The notes under the pieces were generated by a model. That model worked only from the letters and a program-made list of their open reading frames with translations, searched no databases and was not told the DNA's origin. The translations under genes and the position numbers were made by a program. Positions 23,536 to 37,516 of a DNA stretch of 64,000 bases are shown piece after piece; the stretch's first letter is position 1; each line of letters begins with the position of its first letter. This DNA comes from Flabesymbios commensalis. Taxonomy: Eukaryota; Annelida; Polychaeta; Terebellida; Flabelligeridae. The stretch covers positions 80,971,499-81,035,498 of the forward strand of contig OZ024908.1 of assembly GCA_964017125.1 (NCBI GenBank), given 5' to 3'.

Positions 23536-26500
23536 TGACGTCTGAATTGACGTCTAAATGAAAAACTTTTAAAAATACTCAATCAAATTTCACAATAATC
23601 TCATTAATAACTTTTGTAGTAATAAATGAAACACCGCCAAATTTACAGGGCAGTTGCCGTAATACCAGCCGATGGTGCCTGCAAAATTACATGGAAAACG
23701 GTTAAGAATTGACGTCTGAATTGACGTCTAAATGAATAACTTTTGAAATACTCAATCAAATTTCACACTAATCTCATTAATAACTTTTGAAGTAGTCAAT
23801 GAAACGTCGACAAATTCACAGGGCAGTTGCCGTAGTACCAGCCGATGGTGCCTGCAAAATTACATGGAAAACGGTTGAGAATTGACGTCTGAATTGACGT
23901 CTGAATGAAAAACTTTTAAAAATACTCAATCAAATTTCACACTAATCTTATTAATAACTTTTGAAGTAATCAATGAAACTCCGCCAAATTTACAGGGCAG
24001 TTGCCGTAATACCAGCCGATGGTGCCTGCAAAAATTACATGGAAAACGGTTAAGAATTGACGTCTGAATTGACGTCTAAATCATAATTTTTAAAAATACT
24101 CAATCAAATTTCCTACTAATCTTATTGATAACTTTTGAAGTACTTAATCAAACTTCGCCAAATTTACAGGAAAATTTCACACTAATGTCATCAATAACTT
24201 TTGAAGTACTTAAACAATCTTCGCCAAATTTACAGGGCAGTTGCCGTAGTACCTGCCGATGGCGCCTGCAAAATTACATGGAAAACGGTTAAGAATTGAC
24301 GTCTGAATTGACGTCTAAATGAATAACTTTTGAAATACTCAATCAAATTTCACACTAATCTCATTAATGACTTTTGAAGTAGTCAATGAAACGTCGACAA
24401 ATTCACAGGGCAGTTGCCGTAGTACTAGCCGATGGTGCCTGCAAAATTACATGGAAAACGGTTGAGAATTGACGTCTCAATTGACGTCTAAATGAATAAC
24501 TTTTAAAAATTCTCAATCAAATTTCACACTATTCTCATTATTAACTTTTGAAGTAATCAATGAAACTCCGCCAAATTTACAGGGCAGTTGCCGTAATACC
24601 TGCCGATGGCGCCTGCAAAATTACATGGAAAACGGTTAAGAATTGACGTCTGAATTGACGTCTAAACGAAAAACTTTTAAAAATACTCAATCAAATTTCA
24701 CACTAATCTCATTAATAACTTTTGCAGTAATCAATGAAACTCCGCCAAATTTACAGGGCAGTTGCCGTAATACCAGCCGATGGTGCCTGCAAAATTACAT
24801 GGAAAACGGTCAAGAATTGACATCTGAATTGACGTCTATATCATAATTTTTAAAAATACTCAATCAAATTTCCTACTAATCTTATTGATAACTTTTGAAG
24901 TACTTAATCAAACTTCGCCAAATTTACAGGAAAATATCACACTAATGTCATTAATAACTTTTGAAGTACTTAATCAATCTTCGCCAAATTTACAGGACAG
25001 TTGCCGTAATACCTGCCGATGGCGCCTGCAAAATTACATGGAAAACGGTTGAGAATTGACGTCTGAATTGACGTCTAAATGAAAAACTTTTAAAAATTCT
25101 CAATCAAATTTCACACTATTCTCATTAATAACTTTTGAAGTAATTAATGAAACTCCGCCAAATTTACAGGGCAGTTGCCGTAATACCTGCCGATGGTGCC
25201 TGCAAAATTACATGGAAAACGGTTAAGAATTGACGTCTGAATTGATGTCTGAATGAAAAACTTTTAAAAATACTCAATCAAATTTCACACTAATCTCATT
25301 AATAACTTTTGAAGTAATCAATGAAACTCCGCCAAATTTACAGGGCAGTTGCCGTAATACCAGCCGATGGTGCCTGCAAAATTACATGGAAAACGGTTAA
25401 GAATTGACGTCTGAATTGACGTCTAAATGAATAACTTTTGAAATACTTAATCAAATTTCACACTAATCTCATTAATAACTTTTGAAGTAGTCAATGAAAC
25501 GTCGACAAATTCACAGGGCAGTTGCCGTAGTACCAGCCGATGGTGCCTCCAAATTTACATGGAAAACGGTTAAGAATTGACGTCTGAATTGACGTCTAAA
25601 TGAATAACTTTTGAAATACTCAATCAAATTTCACACTAATCTCATTAATAACTTTTGAAGTTGTCAATGAAACGTCGACAAATTCACAGGGCAGTTGCTG
25701 TAGTACTAGCCGATGGTGCCTGCAAAATTACATGGAAAACGGTTGAGAATTGACGTCTGAATTGACGTCTAAATGAATAACTTTTAAAAATACTCAATCA
25801 AATTTCACACTAATCTCATTAATAACTTTTGTAGTAATAAATGAAACTCCGCCAAATTTACAGGGCAGTTGCCGTAATACCAGCCGATGGTGCCTGCAAA
25901 GTTACATGGAAAACGGTTAAGAATTGACGTCTGAATTGACGTCTAAATGAATAACTTTTGAAATACTCAATCAAATTTCACACTAATCTCATTAATAACT
26001 TTTGAAGTAGTCAATGAAACGTCGACAAATTCACAGGGCAGTTGCCGTAGTACTAGCCGATGGTGCCTGCAATATCACATGGAAAACGGTTGAGAATTGA
26101 CGTCTGAATTGACGTCTGAATGAAAAACTTTTAAAAATACTCTATCAAATTTCACACTAATATCATTAATAACTTTTGAAGTAATCAATGAAACTCCGCC
26201 AAATTTACAGGGCAGTTGCCGTAATACCAGCTGATGGTGCCTGCAAAATTACATGGAAAACGGTTAAGAATTGACGTCTGAATTGACGTCTAAATCATAA
26301 TTTTTAAAAATACTCAATCAAATTTCCTACTAATCTTATTGATAACTTTTGAAGTACTTAATCAAACTTCGCCAAATTTACAGGAAAATTTCACATTAAT
26401 GTCATCAATAACTTTTGAAGTACTTAAACAATCTTCGACAAATTTACAGGGCAGTTGCCGTAGTACCTGCCGATGGTGCCTGCAAAATTACATGGAAAAC

Positions 26501-29354
26501 GGTTGAGAATTGACGTCTGAATTGACGTCTAAATGAAAAACTTTTAAAAATTCTCAATCAAATTTCACACTATTCTCATTAATAACTTTTGAAGTAATCA
26601 ATGAAACTCCGCCAAATTTACAGGGCAGTTGCCGTAATACCTGCCGATGGTGCCTGCAAAATTACATGGAAAACGGTTAAGAATTGACGTCTGAAATGAC
26701 GTCTAAATGAAAAACTTTTAAAAATACTCAATCAAATTTCACACTAATCTCATTAATAACTTTTGTAGTCATAAATGAAACTCCACCAAATTTACAGGGC
26801 AGTTGCCGTAATACCTGCCGATGGTGCCTGCAAAATTACATGGAAAACGGTTAAGAATTGACGTCTGAATTGACGTCTAAATGAAAAACATTTGAAATAC
26901 TCAATCAAATTTCACACTAATCTCATTAATAACTTTTGAAGTAGTCAATGAAACGTCGACAAATTCACAGGGCAGTTGCCGTAATACCTGCAGATGGTGC
27001 CTGCAAAATTACAAGGAAAACCGTTAAGAATTGACGTCTGAATTGACGTCTAAATGAAAAACTTTTGAAATACTCAATCAAATTTCACACTGATCTCATT
27101 AATAACTTTTGAAGTAGTCAATGAAACGTCGACAAATTCACAGGGCAGTTGCCGTAGTACTAGCCGATGGTGCCTGCAATATTACATGGAAAACGGTTGA
27201 GAATTGACGTCTGAATTGACGTCTGAATGAAAAACTTTTAAAAATACTCAATCAAATTTCACACTAATCTCATTAATAACTTTTGAAGTAATCAATAAAA
27301 CTCCGCCAAATTTACAGGGCAGTTGCCGTAATACCTGCCGATGGTGCCTGCAAAATTACATGGAAAACGGTTAAGAATTGACGTCTGAATTGACGTCTAA
27401 ATGAAAAACTTTTAAAAATACTCAATCAAATTTCACACTATTCTCATTAATAACTTTTGTAGTCATAAATGAAACTCCACCAAATTTACAGGGCAGTTGC
27501 CGTAATACCTGCCGATGGTGCCTGCGAAATTACATGGAAAACGGTTAAGAATTGACGTCTGAATTGACGTCTAAATGAAAAACTTTTAAAAATACTCAAT
27601 CAAATTTCACACTAATCTCATTAATAACTTTTGTAGTAATAAATGAAACTCCGCCAAATTTACAGGGCAGTTGCCGTAATACCAGCCGATGGTGCCTGCA
27701 AAATTACATGGAAAACGGTTAAGAATTGACGTCTGAATTGACGTCTAAATGAAAAACTTTTGAAATACTCAATCAAATTTCACACTAATCTCATTAATAA
27801 CTTTTGAAGTAGTCAATGAAACGTCGACAAATTCACAGGGCAGTTTCCGTAGTACTAGCCGATGGTGCCTGCAAAATTACATGGAAAACGGTTGAGAATT
27901 GACGTCTGAATTGATGTCTGAATGAAAAACTTTTAAAAATACTCAATCAAATTTCACACTAATCTCATTAATAACTTTTGAAGTAATCAATGAAACTCCG
28001 CCAAATTTACAGGGCAGTTGCCGTAATACCAGCCGATGGTGCCTGCAAAATTACATGGAAAACGGTTAAGAATTGACGTCTGAATTGACGTCTAAATCAT
28101 AATTTTTAAAAATACTCAATCAAATTTCCTACTAATCTTATTGATAACTTTTGAAGTACTTAATCAAACTTCGCCAAATTTACAGGAAAATTTCACATTA
28201 ATGTCATCAATAACTTTTGAAGTACTTAAACAATCTTCGCCAAATTTACAGGGCAGTTGCTGTAGTACCTGCCGATGGTGCCTGCAAAATTACATGGAAA
28301 ACGGTTGAGAATTGACGTCTGAATTGACGTCTAAATGAAAAACTTTTAAAAATTCTCAATCAAATTTCACACTATTCTCATTAATAACTTTTGAAGTAAT
28401 CAATGAAACTCCGCCAAATTTACAGGGCAGTTGCCGTAATACCTGCCGATGGTGCCTGCAAAATTACATGGAAAACGGTTAAAAATTGACGTCTGAATTG
28501 ACGTCTAAATGAAAAACTTTTAAAAATACTCAATCAAATTTCACACTAATCTCATTAATAACTTTTGTAGTAATAAATGAAACTCCACCAAATTTACAGG
28601 GCAGTTGCCGTAATACCTGCCGATGGTGCCTGCAAAATTACATGAAAAACGGTTAAGAATTGACGTCTGAATTGACGTCTAAATGAAAAACATTTGAAAT
28701 ACTCAATCAAATTTCACACTAATCTCATTAATAACTTTTGAAGTAGTCAATGAAACGTCGACAAATTCACAGGGCATTTGCCGTAATACCTGCAGATGGT
28801 GCCTGCAAAATTACAAGGAAAACCGTTAAGAATTGACGTCTGAATTGACGTCTAAATGAAAAACTTTTGAAATACTCAATCAAATTTCACACTGATCTCA
28901 TTAATAACTTTTGAAGTAGTCAATGAAACGTCGACAAATTCACAGGGCAGTTGCCGTAGTACTAGCCGATGGTGCCTGCAATATTACATGGAAAACGGTT
29001 GAGAATTGACGTCTGAATTGACGTCTGAATGAAAAACTTTTAAAAATACTCAATCAAATTTCACACTAATCTCATTAATAACTTTTGAAGTAATCAATAA
29101 AACTCCGCCAAATTTACAGGGCAGTTGCCGTAATACCAGCCGATGGTGCCTGCAAAATTACATGGAAAACGGTTGAGAATTGACGTCTGAATTGACGTCT
29201 AAATGAAAAACTTTTAAAAATTCTCAATCAAATTTCACACTATTCTCATTAATAACTTTTGAAGTAATCAATGAAACTCGGCCAAATTTACAGGGCAGTT
29301 GCCGTAATACCTGCCGATGGTGCCTGCGAAATTACATGGAAAACGGTTAAGAAT
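23536..29354 (+). repeat. HOR block 5: 5819 bp, 32 monomers
   Basis: Starts: 23536 a, 23710 b3, 23883 c2, 24058 L, 24297 b4, 24470 d2, 24644 a2, 24818 L2, 25057 d, 25231 c3, 25405 b5, 25578 b6, 25751 a, 25925 b, 26098 c, 26272 L, 26511 d, 26685 a, 26859 b1, 27032 b2, 27205 c, 27379 a/d mosaic, 27553 a, 27727 b7, 27900 c3, 28074 L, 28313 d, 28487 a, 28661 b1, 28834 b2, 29007 c, 29181 dg. The first twelve monomers recur at 29355 with a constant 5819-bp shift, including the private GCAGTAATC in a2 (24723 and 30542). Blocks 4 and 5 both have 32 monomers but reach that number with different modules. Confidence 0.92.
27379..27552 (+). repeat. Mosaic a/d monomer
   Basis: Left AAAAATACTC (class a), then CACACTATTCTC (class d), then GTAGTCATAAATGAAACTCCACC (class a), then TGCGAAATTAC (subtype dg). 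Three switches of class-specific marks within 174 bp suggest short gene-conversion tracts rather than one crossover. Confidence 0.8.
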
Positions 29355-31569
29355 TGACGTCTGAATTGACGTCTAAGTGAAAAACTTTTAAAAATACTCA
29401 ATCAAATTTCACAATAATCTCATTAATAACTTTTGTAGTAATAAATGAAACACCGCCAAATTTACAGGGCAGTTGCCGTAATACCAGCCGATGGTGCCTG
29501 CAAAATTACATGGAAAACGGTTAAGAATTGACGTCTGAATTGACGTCTAAATGAATAACTTTTGAAATACTCAATCAAATTTCACACTAATCTCATTAAT
29601 AACTTTTGAAGTAGTCAATGAAACGTCGACAAATTCACAGGGCAGTTGCCGTAGTACCAGCCGATGGTGCCTGCAAAATTACATGGAAAACGGTTGAGAA
29701 TTGACGTCTGAATTGACGTCTGAATGAAAAACTTTTAAAAATACTCAATCAAATTTCACACTAATCTTATTAATAACTTTTGAAGTAATCAATGAAACTC
29801 CGCCAAATTTACAGGGCAGTTGCCGTAATACCAGCCGATGGTGCCTGCAAAAATTACATGGAAAACGGTTAAGAATTGACGTCTGAATTGACGTCTAAAT
29901 CATAATTTTTAAAAATACTCAATCAAATTTCCTACTAATCTTATTGATAACTTTTGAAGTACTTAATCAAACTTCGCCAAATTTACAGGAAAATTTCACA
30001 CTAATGTCATCAATAACTTTTGAAGTACTTAAACAATCTTCGCCAAATTTACAGGGCAGTTGCCGTAGTACCTGCCGATGGCGCCTGCAAAATTACATGG
30101 AAAACGGTTAAGAATTGACGTCTGAATTGACGTCTAAATGAATAACTTTTGAAATACTCAATCAAATTTCACACTAATCTCATTAATGACTTTTGAAGTA
30201 GTCAATGAAACGTCGACAAATTCACAGGGCAGTTGCCGTAGTACTAGCCGATGGTGCCTGCAAAATTACATGGAAAACGGTTGAGAATTGACGTCTCAAT
30301 TGACGTCTAAATGAATAACTTTTAAAAATTCTCAATCAAATTTCACACTATTCTCATTATTAACTTTTGAAGTAATCAATGAAACTCCGCCAAATTTACA
30401 GGGCAGTTGCCGTAATACCTGCCGATGGCGCCTGCAAAATTACATGGAAAACGGTTAAGAATTGACGTCTGAATTGACGTCTAAACGAAAAACTTTTAAA
30501 AATACTCAATCAAATTTCACACTAATCTCATTAATAACTTTTGCAGTAATCAATGAAACTCCGCCAAATTTACAGGGCAGTTGCCGTAATACCAGCCGAT
30601 GGTGCCTGCAAAATTACATGGAAAACGGTCAAGAATTGACATCTGAATTGACGTCTATATCATAATTTTTAAAAATACTCAATCAAATTTCCTACTAATC
30701 TTATTGATAACTTTTGAAGTACTTAATCAAACTTCGCCAAATTTACAGGAAAATATCACACTAATGTCATTAATAACTTTTGAAGTACTTAATCAATCTT
30801 CGCCAAATTTACAGGACAGTTGCCGTAATACCTGCCGATGGCGCCTGCAAAATTACATGGAAAACGGTTGAGAATTGACGTCTGAATTGACGTCTAAATG
30901 AAAAACTTTTAAAAATTCTCAATCAAATTTCACACTATTCTCATTAATAACTTTTGAAGTAATTAATGAAACTCCGCCAAATTTACAGGGCAGTTGCCGT
31001 AATACCTGCCGATGGTGCCTGCAAAATTACATGGAAAACGGTTAAGAATTGACGTCTGAATTGATGTCTGAATGAAAAACTTTTAAAAATACTCAATCAA
31101 ATTTCACACTAATCTCATTAATAACTTTTGAAGTAATCAATGAAACTCCGCCAAATTTACAGGGCAGTTGCCGTAATACCAGCCGATGGTGCCTGCAAAA
31201 TTACATGGAAAACGGTTAAGAATTGACGTCTGAATTGACGTCTAAATGAATAACTTTTGAAATACCTAATCAAATTTCACACTAATCTCATTAATAACTT
31301 TTGAAGTAGTCAATGAAACGTCGACAAATTCACAGGGCAGTTGCCGTAGTACCAGCCGATGGTGCCTCCAAATTTACATGGAAAACGGTTAAGAATTGAC
31401 GTCTGAATTGACGTCTAAATGAATAACTTTTGAAATACTCAATCAAATTTCACACTAATCTCATTAATAACTTTTGAAGTAGTCAATGAAACGTCGACAA
31501 ATTCACAGGGCAGTTGCTGTAGTACTAGCCGATGGTGCCTGCAAAATTACATGGAAAACGGTTGAGAAT

Positions 31570-32262
31570 TGACGTCTGAATTGACGTCTAAATGAATAAC
31601 TTTTAAAAATACTCAATCAAATTTCACACTAATCTCATTAATAACTTTTGAAGTAGTCAATGAAACGTCGACAAATTCACAGGGCAGTTGCCGTAGTACC
31701 AGCCGATGGTGCCTCCAAATTTACATGGAAAACGGTTAAGAATTGACGTCTGAATTGACGTCTAAATGAATAACTTTTGAAATACTTAATCAAATTTCAC
31801 ACTAATCTCATTAATAACTTTTGAAGTAGTCAATGAAACGTCGACAAATTCACAGGGCAGTTGCCGTAGTACCAGCCGATGGTGCCTCCAAATTTACATG
31901 GAAAACGGTTAAGAATTGACGTCTGAATTGACGTCTAAATGAATAACTTTTGAAATACTCAATCAAATTTCACACTAATCTCATTAATAACTTTTGAAGT
32001 AGTCAATGAAACGTCGACAAATTCACAGGGCAGTTGCCGTAGTACCAGCCGATGGTGCCTCCAAATTTACATGGAAAACGGTTAAGAATTGACGTCTGAA
32101 TTGACGTCTAAATGAATAACTTTTGAAATACTCAATCAAATTTCACACTAATCTCATTAATAACTTTTGAAGTAGTCAATGAAACGTCGACAAATTTACA
32201 GGGCAGTTGCCGTAATACCAGCCGATGGTGCCTGCAAAATTACATGGAAAACGGTTAAGAAT
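31570..32262 (+). repeat. Local single-monomer expansion of b5-type repeats
   Basis: Four consecutive b-type monomers follow b6: 31570 (left of class a with AAAAATACTC, right of b5), 31744 b5, 31917 b5 with AATACTCAATC, and 32090 (left b, then AAATTTACAGGG and CGTAATACCAGCC of class c or a). Three of them in a row carry the rare GGTGCCTCCAAATTT. The run lies between two copies of L2-d-c3-b5-b6 and accounts for the 1626-bp offset between them. Confidence 0.88.
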
Positions 32263-34715
32263 TGACATCTGAATTGACGTCTATATCATAATTTTTAAAA
32301 ATACTCAATCAAATTTCCTACTAATCTTATTGATAACTTTTGAAGTACTTAATCAAACTTCGCCAAATTTACAGGAAAATATCACACTAATGTCATTAAT
32401 AACTTTTGAAGTACTTACTCAATCTTCGCCAAATTTACAGGACAGTTGCCGTAATACCTGCCGATGGCGCCTGCAAAATTACATGGAAAACGGTTGAGAA
32501 TTGACGTCTGAATTGACGTCTAAATGAAAAACTTTTAAAAATTCTCAATCAAATTTCACACTATTCTCATTAATAACTTTTGAAGTAATCAATGAAACTC
32601 CGCCAAATTTACAGGGCAGTTGCCGTAATACCTGCCAATGGTGCCTGCAAAATTACATGGAAAACGGTTAAGAATTGACGTCTGAATTGATGTCTGAATG
32701 AAAAACTTTAAAAAATACTCAATCAAATTTCACACTAATCTCATTAATAACTTTTGAAGTAATCAATGAAACTCCGCCAAATTTACAGGGCAGTTGCCGT
32801 AATACCAGCCGATGGTGCCTGCAAAATTACATGGAAAACGGTTAAGAATTGACGTCTGAATTGACGTCTAAATGAATAACTTTTGAAATACTTAATCAAA
32901 TTTCACACTAATCTCATTAATAACTTTTGAAGTAGTCAATGAAACGTCGACAAATTCACAGGGCAGTTGCCGTAGTACCAGCCGATGGTGCCTCCAAATT
33001 TACATGGAAAACGGTTAAGAATTGACGTCTGAATTGACGTCTAAATGAATAACTTTTGAAATACTCAATCAAATTTCACACTAATCTCATTAATAACTTT
33101 TGAAGTAGTCAATGAAACGTCGACAAATTCACAGGGCAGTTGCTGTAGTACTAGCCGATGGTGCCTGCAAAATTACATGGAAAACGGTTGAGAATTGACG
33201 TCTGAATTGACGTCTAAATGAATAACTTTTAAAAATACTCAATCAAATTTCACGCTAATCTCATTAATAACTTTTGTAGTAATAAATGAAACTCCGCCAA
33301 ATTTACAGGGCAGTTGCCGTAATACCAGCCGATGGTGCCTGCAAAGTTACATGGAAAACGGTTAAGAATTGACGTCTGAATTGACGTCTAAATGAATAAC
33401 TTTTGAAATACTCAATCAAATTTCACACTAATCTCATTAATAACTTTTGAAGTAGTCAATGAAACGTCGACAAATTCACAGGGCAGTTGCCGTAGTACTA
33501 GCCGATGGTGCCTGCAATATCACATGGAAAACGGTTGAGAATTGACGTCTGAATTGACGTCTGAATAAAAAACTTTTAAAAATACTCAATCAAATTTCAC
33601 ATTAATCTCATTAATAACTTTTGAAGTAATCAATGAAACTCCGCCAAATTTACAGGGCAGTTGCCGTAATACCAGCCGATGGTGCCTGCAAAATTACATG
33701 GAAAACGGTTAAGAATTGACGTCTGAATTGACGTCTAAATCATAATTTTTAAAAATACTCAATCAAATTTCCTACTAATCTTATTGATAACTTTTGAAGT
33801 ACTTAATCAAACTTCGCCAAATTTACAGGAAAATTTCACACTAATGTCATCAATAACTTTTGAAGTACTTAAACAATCTTCGCCAAATTTACAGGGCAGT
33901 TGCCGTAGTACCTGCCGATGGTGCCTGCAAAATTACATGGAAAACGGTTGAGAATTGACGTCTGAATTGACGTCTAAATGAATAACTTTTAAAAATTCTC
34001 AATCAAATTTCACACTATTCTCATTAATAACTTTTGAAGTAATCAATGAAACTCCGCCAAATTTACAGGGCAGTTGCCGTAATACCTGCCGATGGTGCCT
34101 GCAAAATTACATGGAAAACGGTTAAGAATTGACGTCTGAATTGACGTCTAAATGAAAAACTTTGGAAATACTCAATCAAATTTCACACTGATCTCATTAA
34201 TAACTTTTGAAGTAGTCAATGAAACGTCGACAAATTCACAGGGCAGTTGCCGTAGTACTAGCCGATGGTTCCTGCAAAATTACATGGAAAACGGTTGAGA
34301 ATTGACGTCTGAATTGATGTCTGAATGAAAAACTTTTAAAAATACTCAATCAAATTTCACACTAATCTCATTAATAACTTTTGAAGTAATCAATGAAACT
34401 CTGCCAAATTTACAGGGCAGTTGCCGTAATACCAGCCGATGGTGCCTGCAAAATTACATGGGAAACGGTTAAGAATTGACGTCTGAATTGACGTCTAAAT
34501 CATAATTTTTAAAAATACTCAATCAAATTTCCTACTAATCTTATTGATAACTTTTGAAGTACTTAATCAAACTTCGCCAAATTTACAGGAAAATTTCACA
34601 CTAATGTCATCAATAACTTTTGAAGTACTTAAACAATCTTGGCCAAATTTACAGGGCAGTTGCCGTAGTACCTGCCGATGGTGCCTGCAAAATGACATGG
34701 AAAACGGTTGAGAAT

Positions 34716-35063
34716 TGACGTCTGAATTGACGTCTAAATGAATAACTTTTAAAAATTCTCAATCAAATTTCACACTATTCTCATTAATAACTTTTGAAGT
34801 AATCAATGAAACTCCGCCAAATTTACAGGGCAGTTGCCGTAGTACTAGCCGATGGTGCCTGCAAAATCACATGGAAAACGGTTGAGAATTGGCGTCTGAA
34901 TTGACGTCTAAATGAATAACTTTTAAAAATTCTCAATCAAATTTCACACTATTCTCATTATTAACTTGTGAAGTAATCAATGAAACTCCGCCAAATTTAC
35001 AGGCCAGTTGCCGTAATACCTGCCGATGGTGCCTGCAAAATTACATGGAAAACGGTTAAGAAT
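34716..35063 (+). repeat. First d3 monomer and the preceding d/b mosaic: entry to HOR dialect 2
   Basis: 34716-34889 is d on the left, but its right side reads CGTAGTACTAGCCG and CAAAATCAC as in b10, and the next monomer begins with the altered TGGCGTCTGA. d3 (34890-35063) has CTCATTATTAACTTGTGAAG and ACAGGCCAGTTGCC. d3 recurs at 35584, 38037, 41011, 43811, 45678, 47132, 48586, 51386 and 52840, and is not seen before 34890 or after 53013. Confidence 0.88.
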
Positions 35064-37038
35064 TGACGTCTGAATTGACGTCTAAATGAAAAACTTTTAA
35101 AAATACTCAATCAAATTTCACACTAATCTCATTAATAACTTTTGTAGTAATAAATGAAACTCCGCCAAATTTACAGGGCAGTTGTCGTAATACCAGCCGA
35201 TGGTGCCTGCAAAATAATATGGAAAACGGTTAAGAATTGACGTCTGAATTGACGTCGAAATGAATAACTTTTGAAATACTTAATCAAATTTCACACTAAT
35301 CTCATTAATAACTTTTGAAGTAGTCAATGAAACGACGACAAATTCACAGGGCAGTTGCCGTAGAACCAGCCGATGGTGCCTGCGAATTTACATGGAAAAC
35401 GGTTAAGAATTGACGTCTGAATTGACGTCTAAATGAATAACTTTTGAAATACTCAATCAAATTTCACACTCTTCTCATTATTAACTTTTGAAGCAGTCAA
35501 TGAAACGTCGACAAATTTACAGGGCAGTTGCCGTAGTACTAGCCGATGGTGCCTGCAAAATCACATGGAAAACGGTTGAGAATTGACGTCTGAATTGACG
35601 TCTAAATGAATAACTTTTAAAAATTCTCAATCAAATTTCACACTATTCTCATTATTAACTTGTGAAGTAATCAATGAAACTCCGCCAAATTTACAGGCCA
35701 GTTGCCGTAATACCTGCCGATGGTGCCTGCAAAATTACATGGAAAACGGTTAAGAATTGACGTCTGAATTGACGTCTAAATGAAAAACTTTTAAAAATAC
35801 TCAATCAAATTTCACACTAATCTCATTAATAACTTTTGTAGTAATAAATGAAACTCCGCCAAATTTACAGGGCAGTTGCCGTAATACCAGCCGATGGTGC
35901 CTGCAAAATAATATGGAAAACGGTTAAGAATTGACGTCTGAATTGACGTCTAAATGAATAACTTTTGAAATACTCAATCAAATTTCACACTAATCTCATT
36001 AATAACTTTTGAAGTAGTCAATGAAACGTCGACAAATTCACAGGGCAGTTGCCGTAGTACTAGCCGATGGTGCCTGCAATATTACATGGAAAACGGTTGA
36101 GAATTGACGTCTGAATTGACGTCTGAATGAAAAACTTTTAAAAATACTCAATCAAATTTCACACTAATCTCATTAATAACTTTTGAAGTAATCAATGAAA
36201 CTCCGCCAAATTTACAGGGCAGTTGCCGTAATACCAGCCGATGGTGCCTGCAAAATTACATGGAAAACGGTTAAGAATTGACGTCTGAATTGACGTCTAA
36301 ATCATAATTTTTAAAAATACTCAATCAAATTTCCTACTAATCTTATTGATAACTTTTGAAGTACTTAATCAAACTTCGCCAAATTTACAGGAAAATTTCA
36401 CACTAATGTCATCAATTACTTTTGAAGTACTTAAACAATCTTCGCCAAATTTACAGGGCAGTTGCCGTAGTACCTGCCGATGGTGCCTGCAAAATTACAT
36501 GGAAAACGGTTGAGAATTGACGTCTGAATTGACGTCTAAATGAATAACTTTTAAAAATTCTCAATCAAATTTCACACTATTCTCATTAATAACTTTTGAA
36601 GTAATCAATGAAACTCCGCCAAATTTACAGGGCAGTTGCCGTAATACCTGCCGATGGTGCCTGCAAAATTACATGGAAAACGGTTAAGAATTGACGTCTG
36701 AATTGACGTCTAAATGAAAAACTTTGGAAATACTCAATCAAATTTCACACTGATCTCATTAATAACTTTTGAAGTAGTCAATGAAACGTCGACAAATTCA
36801 CAGGGCAGTTGCCGTAGTACTAGCCGATGGTTCCTGCAAAATTACATGGAAAACGGTTGAGAATTGACGTCTGAATTGATGTCTGAATGAAAAACTTTTA
36901 AAAATACTCAATCAAATTTCACACTAATCGCATTAATAACTTTTGAAGTAATCAATGAAACTCCGCCAAATTTACAGGGCAGTTGCCGTAATACCAGCCG
37001 ATGGTGCCTGCAAAATTACATGGAAAACGGTTAAGAAT

Positions 37039-37516
37039 TGACGTCTGAATTGACGTCTAAATCATAATTTTTAAAAATACTCAATCAAATTTCCTACTAA
37101 TCTTATTGATAACTTTTGAAGTACTTAAACAAACTTCGCCAAATTTACAGGAAAATATCACACTAATGTCATTAATAACTTTTGAAGTACTTAATCAATC
37201 TTTGCCAAATTTACAGGGCAGTTGCCGTAATACCAGCCGATGGTGCCTGCAAAATTACATGGAAAACGGTTAAGAATTGACGTCTGAATTGACGTCTAAA
37301 TCATAATTTTTAAAAATACTCAATCAAATTTCCTACTAATCTTATTGATAACTTTTGAAGTACTTAAACAAACTTCGCCAAATTTACAGGAAAATATCAC
37401 ACTAATGTCATCAATAACTTTTGAAGTACTTAAACAATCTTGGCCAAATTTACAGGGCAGTTGCCGTAGTACCTGCCGATGGTTCCTGCAAAATGACATG
37501 GAAAACGGTTGAGAAT
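37039..37516 (+). repeat. Two long monomers side by side
   Basis: 37039-37277 and 37278-37516 are both L monomers and the only such direct neighbours in the window. Both carry GTACTTAAACAAACTTCG in the first half and AAAATATCAC at the start of the second. The first ends L3-like (CTTTGCC, CGTAATACCAGCC). The second ends L4-like (CTTGGCC, GATGGTTCC, AAAATGACATGG). This fits a one-monomer duplication by exchange between two L subtypes. Confidence 0.88.

Noticed and set aside
24643-24846. 67-codon open frame on the plus strand, repeated identically at 30462-30665
   Set aside because: It starts at a TTG and covers one a2 monomer and the start of the next. It exists only because AAATGA reads AAACGA there. 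Hundreds of sister monomers have the stop, and there is no start context, codon bias or recognisable domain. Not a gene.
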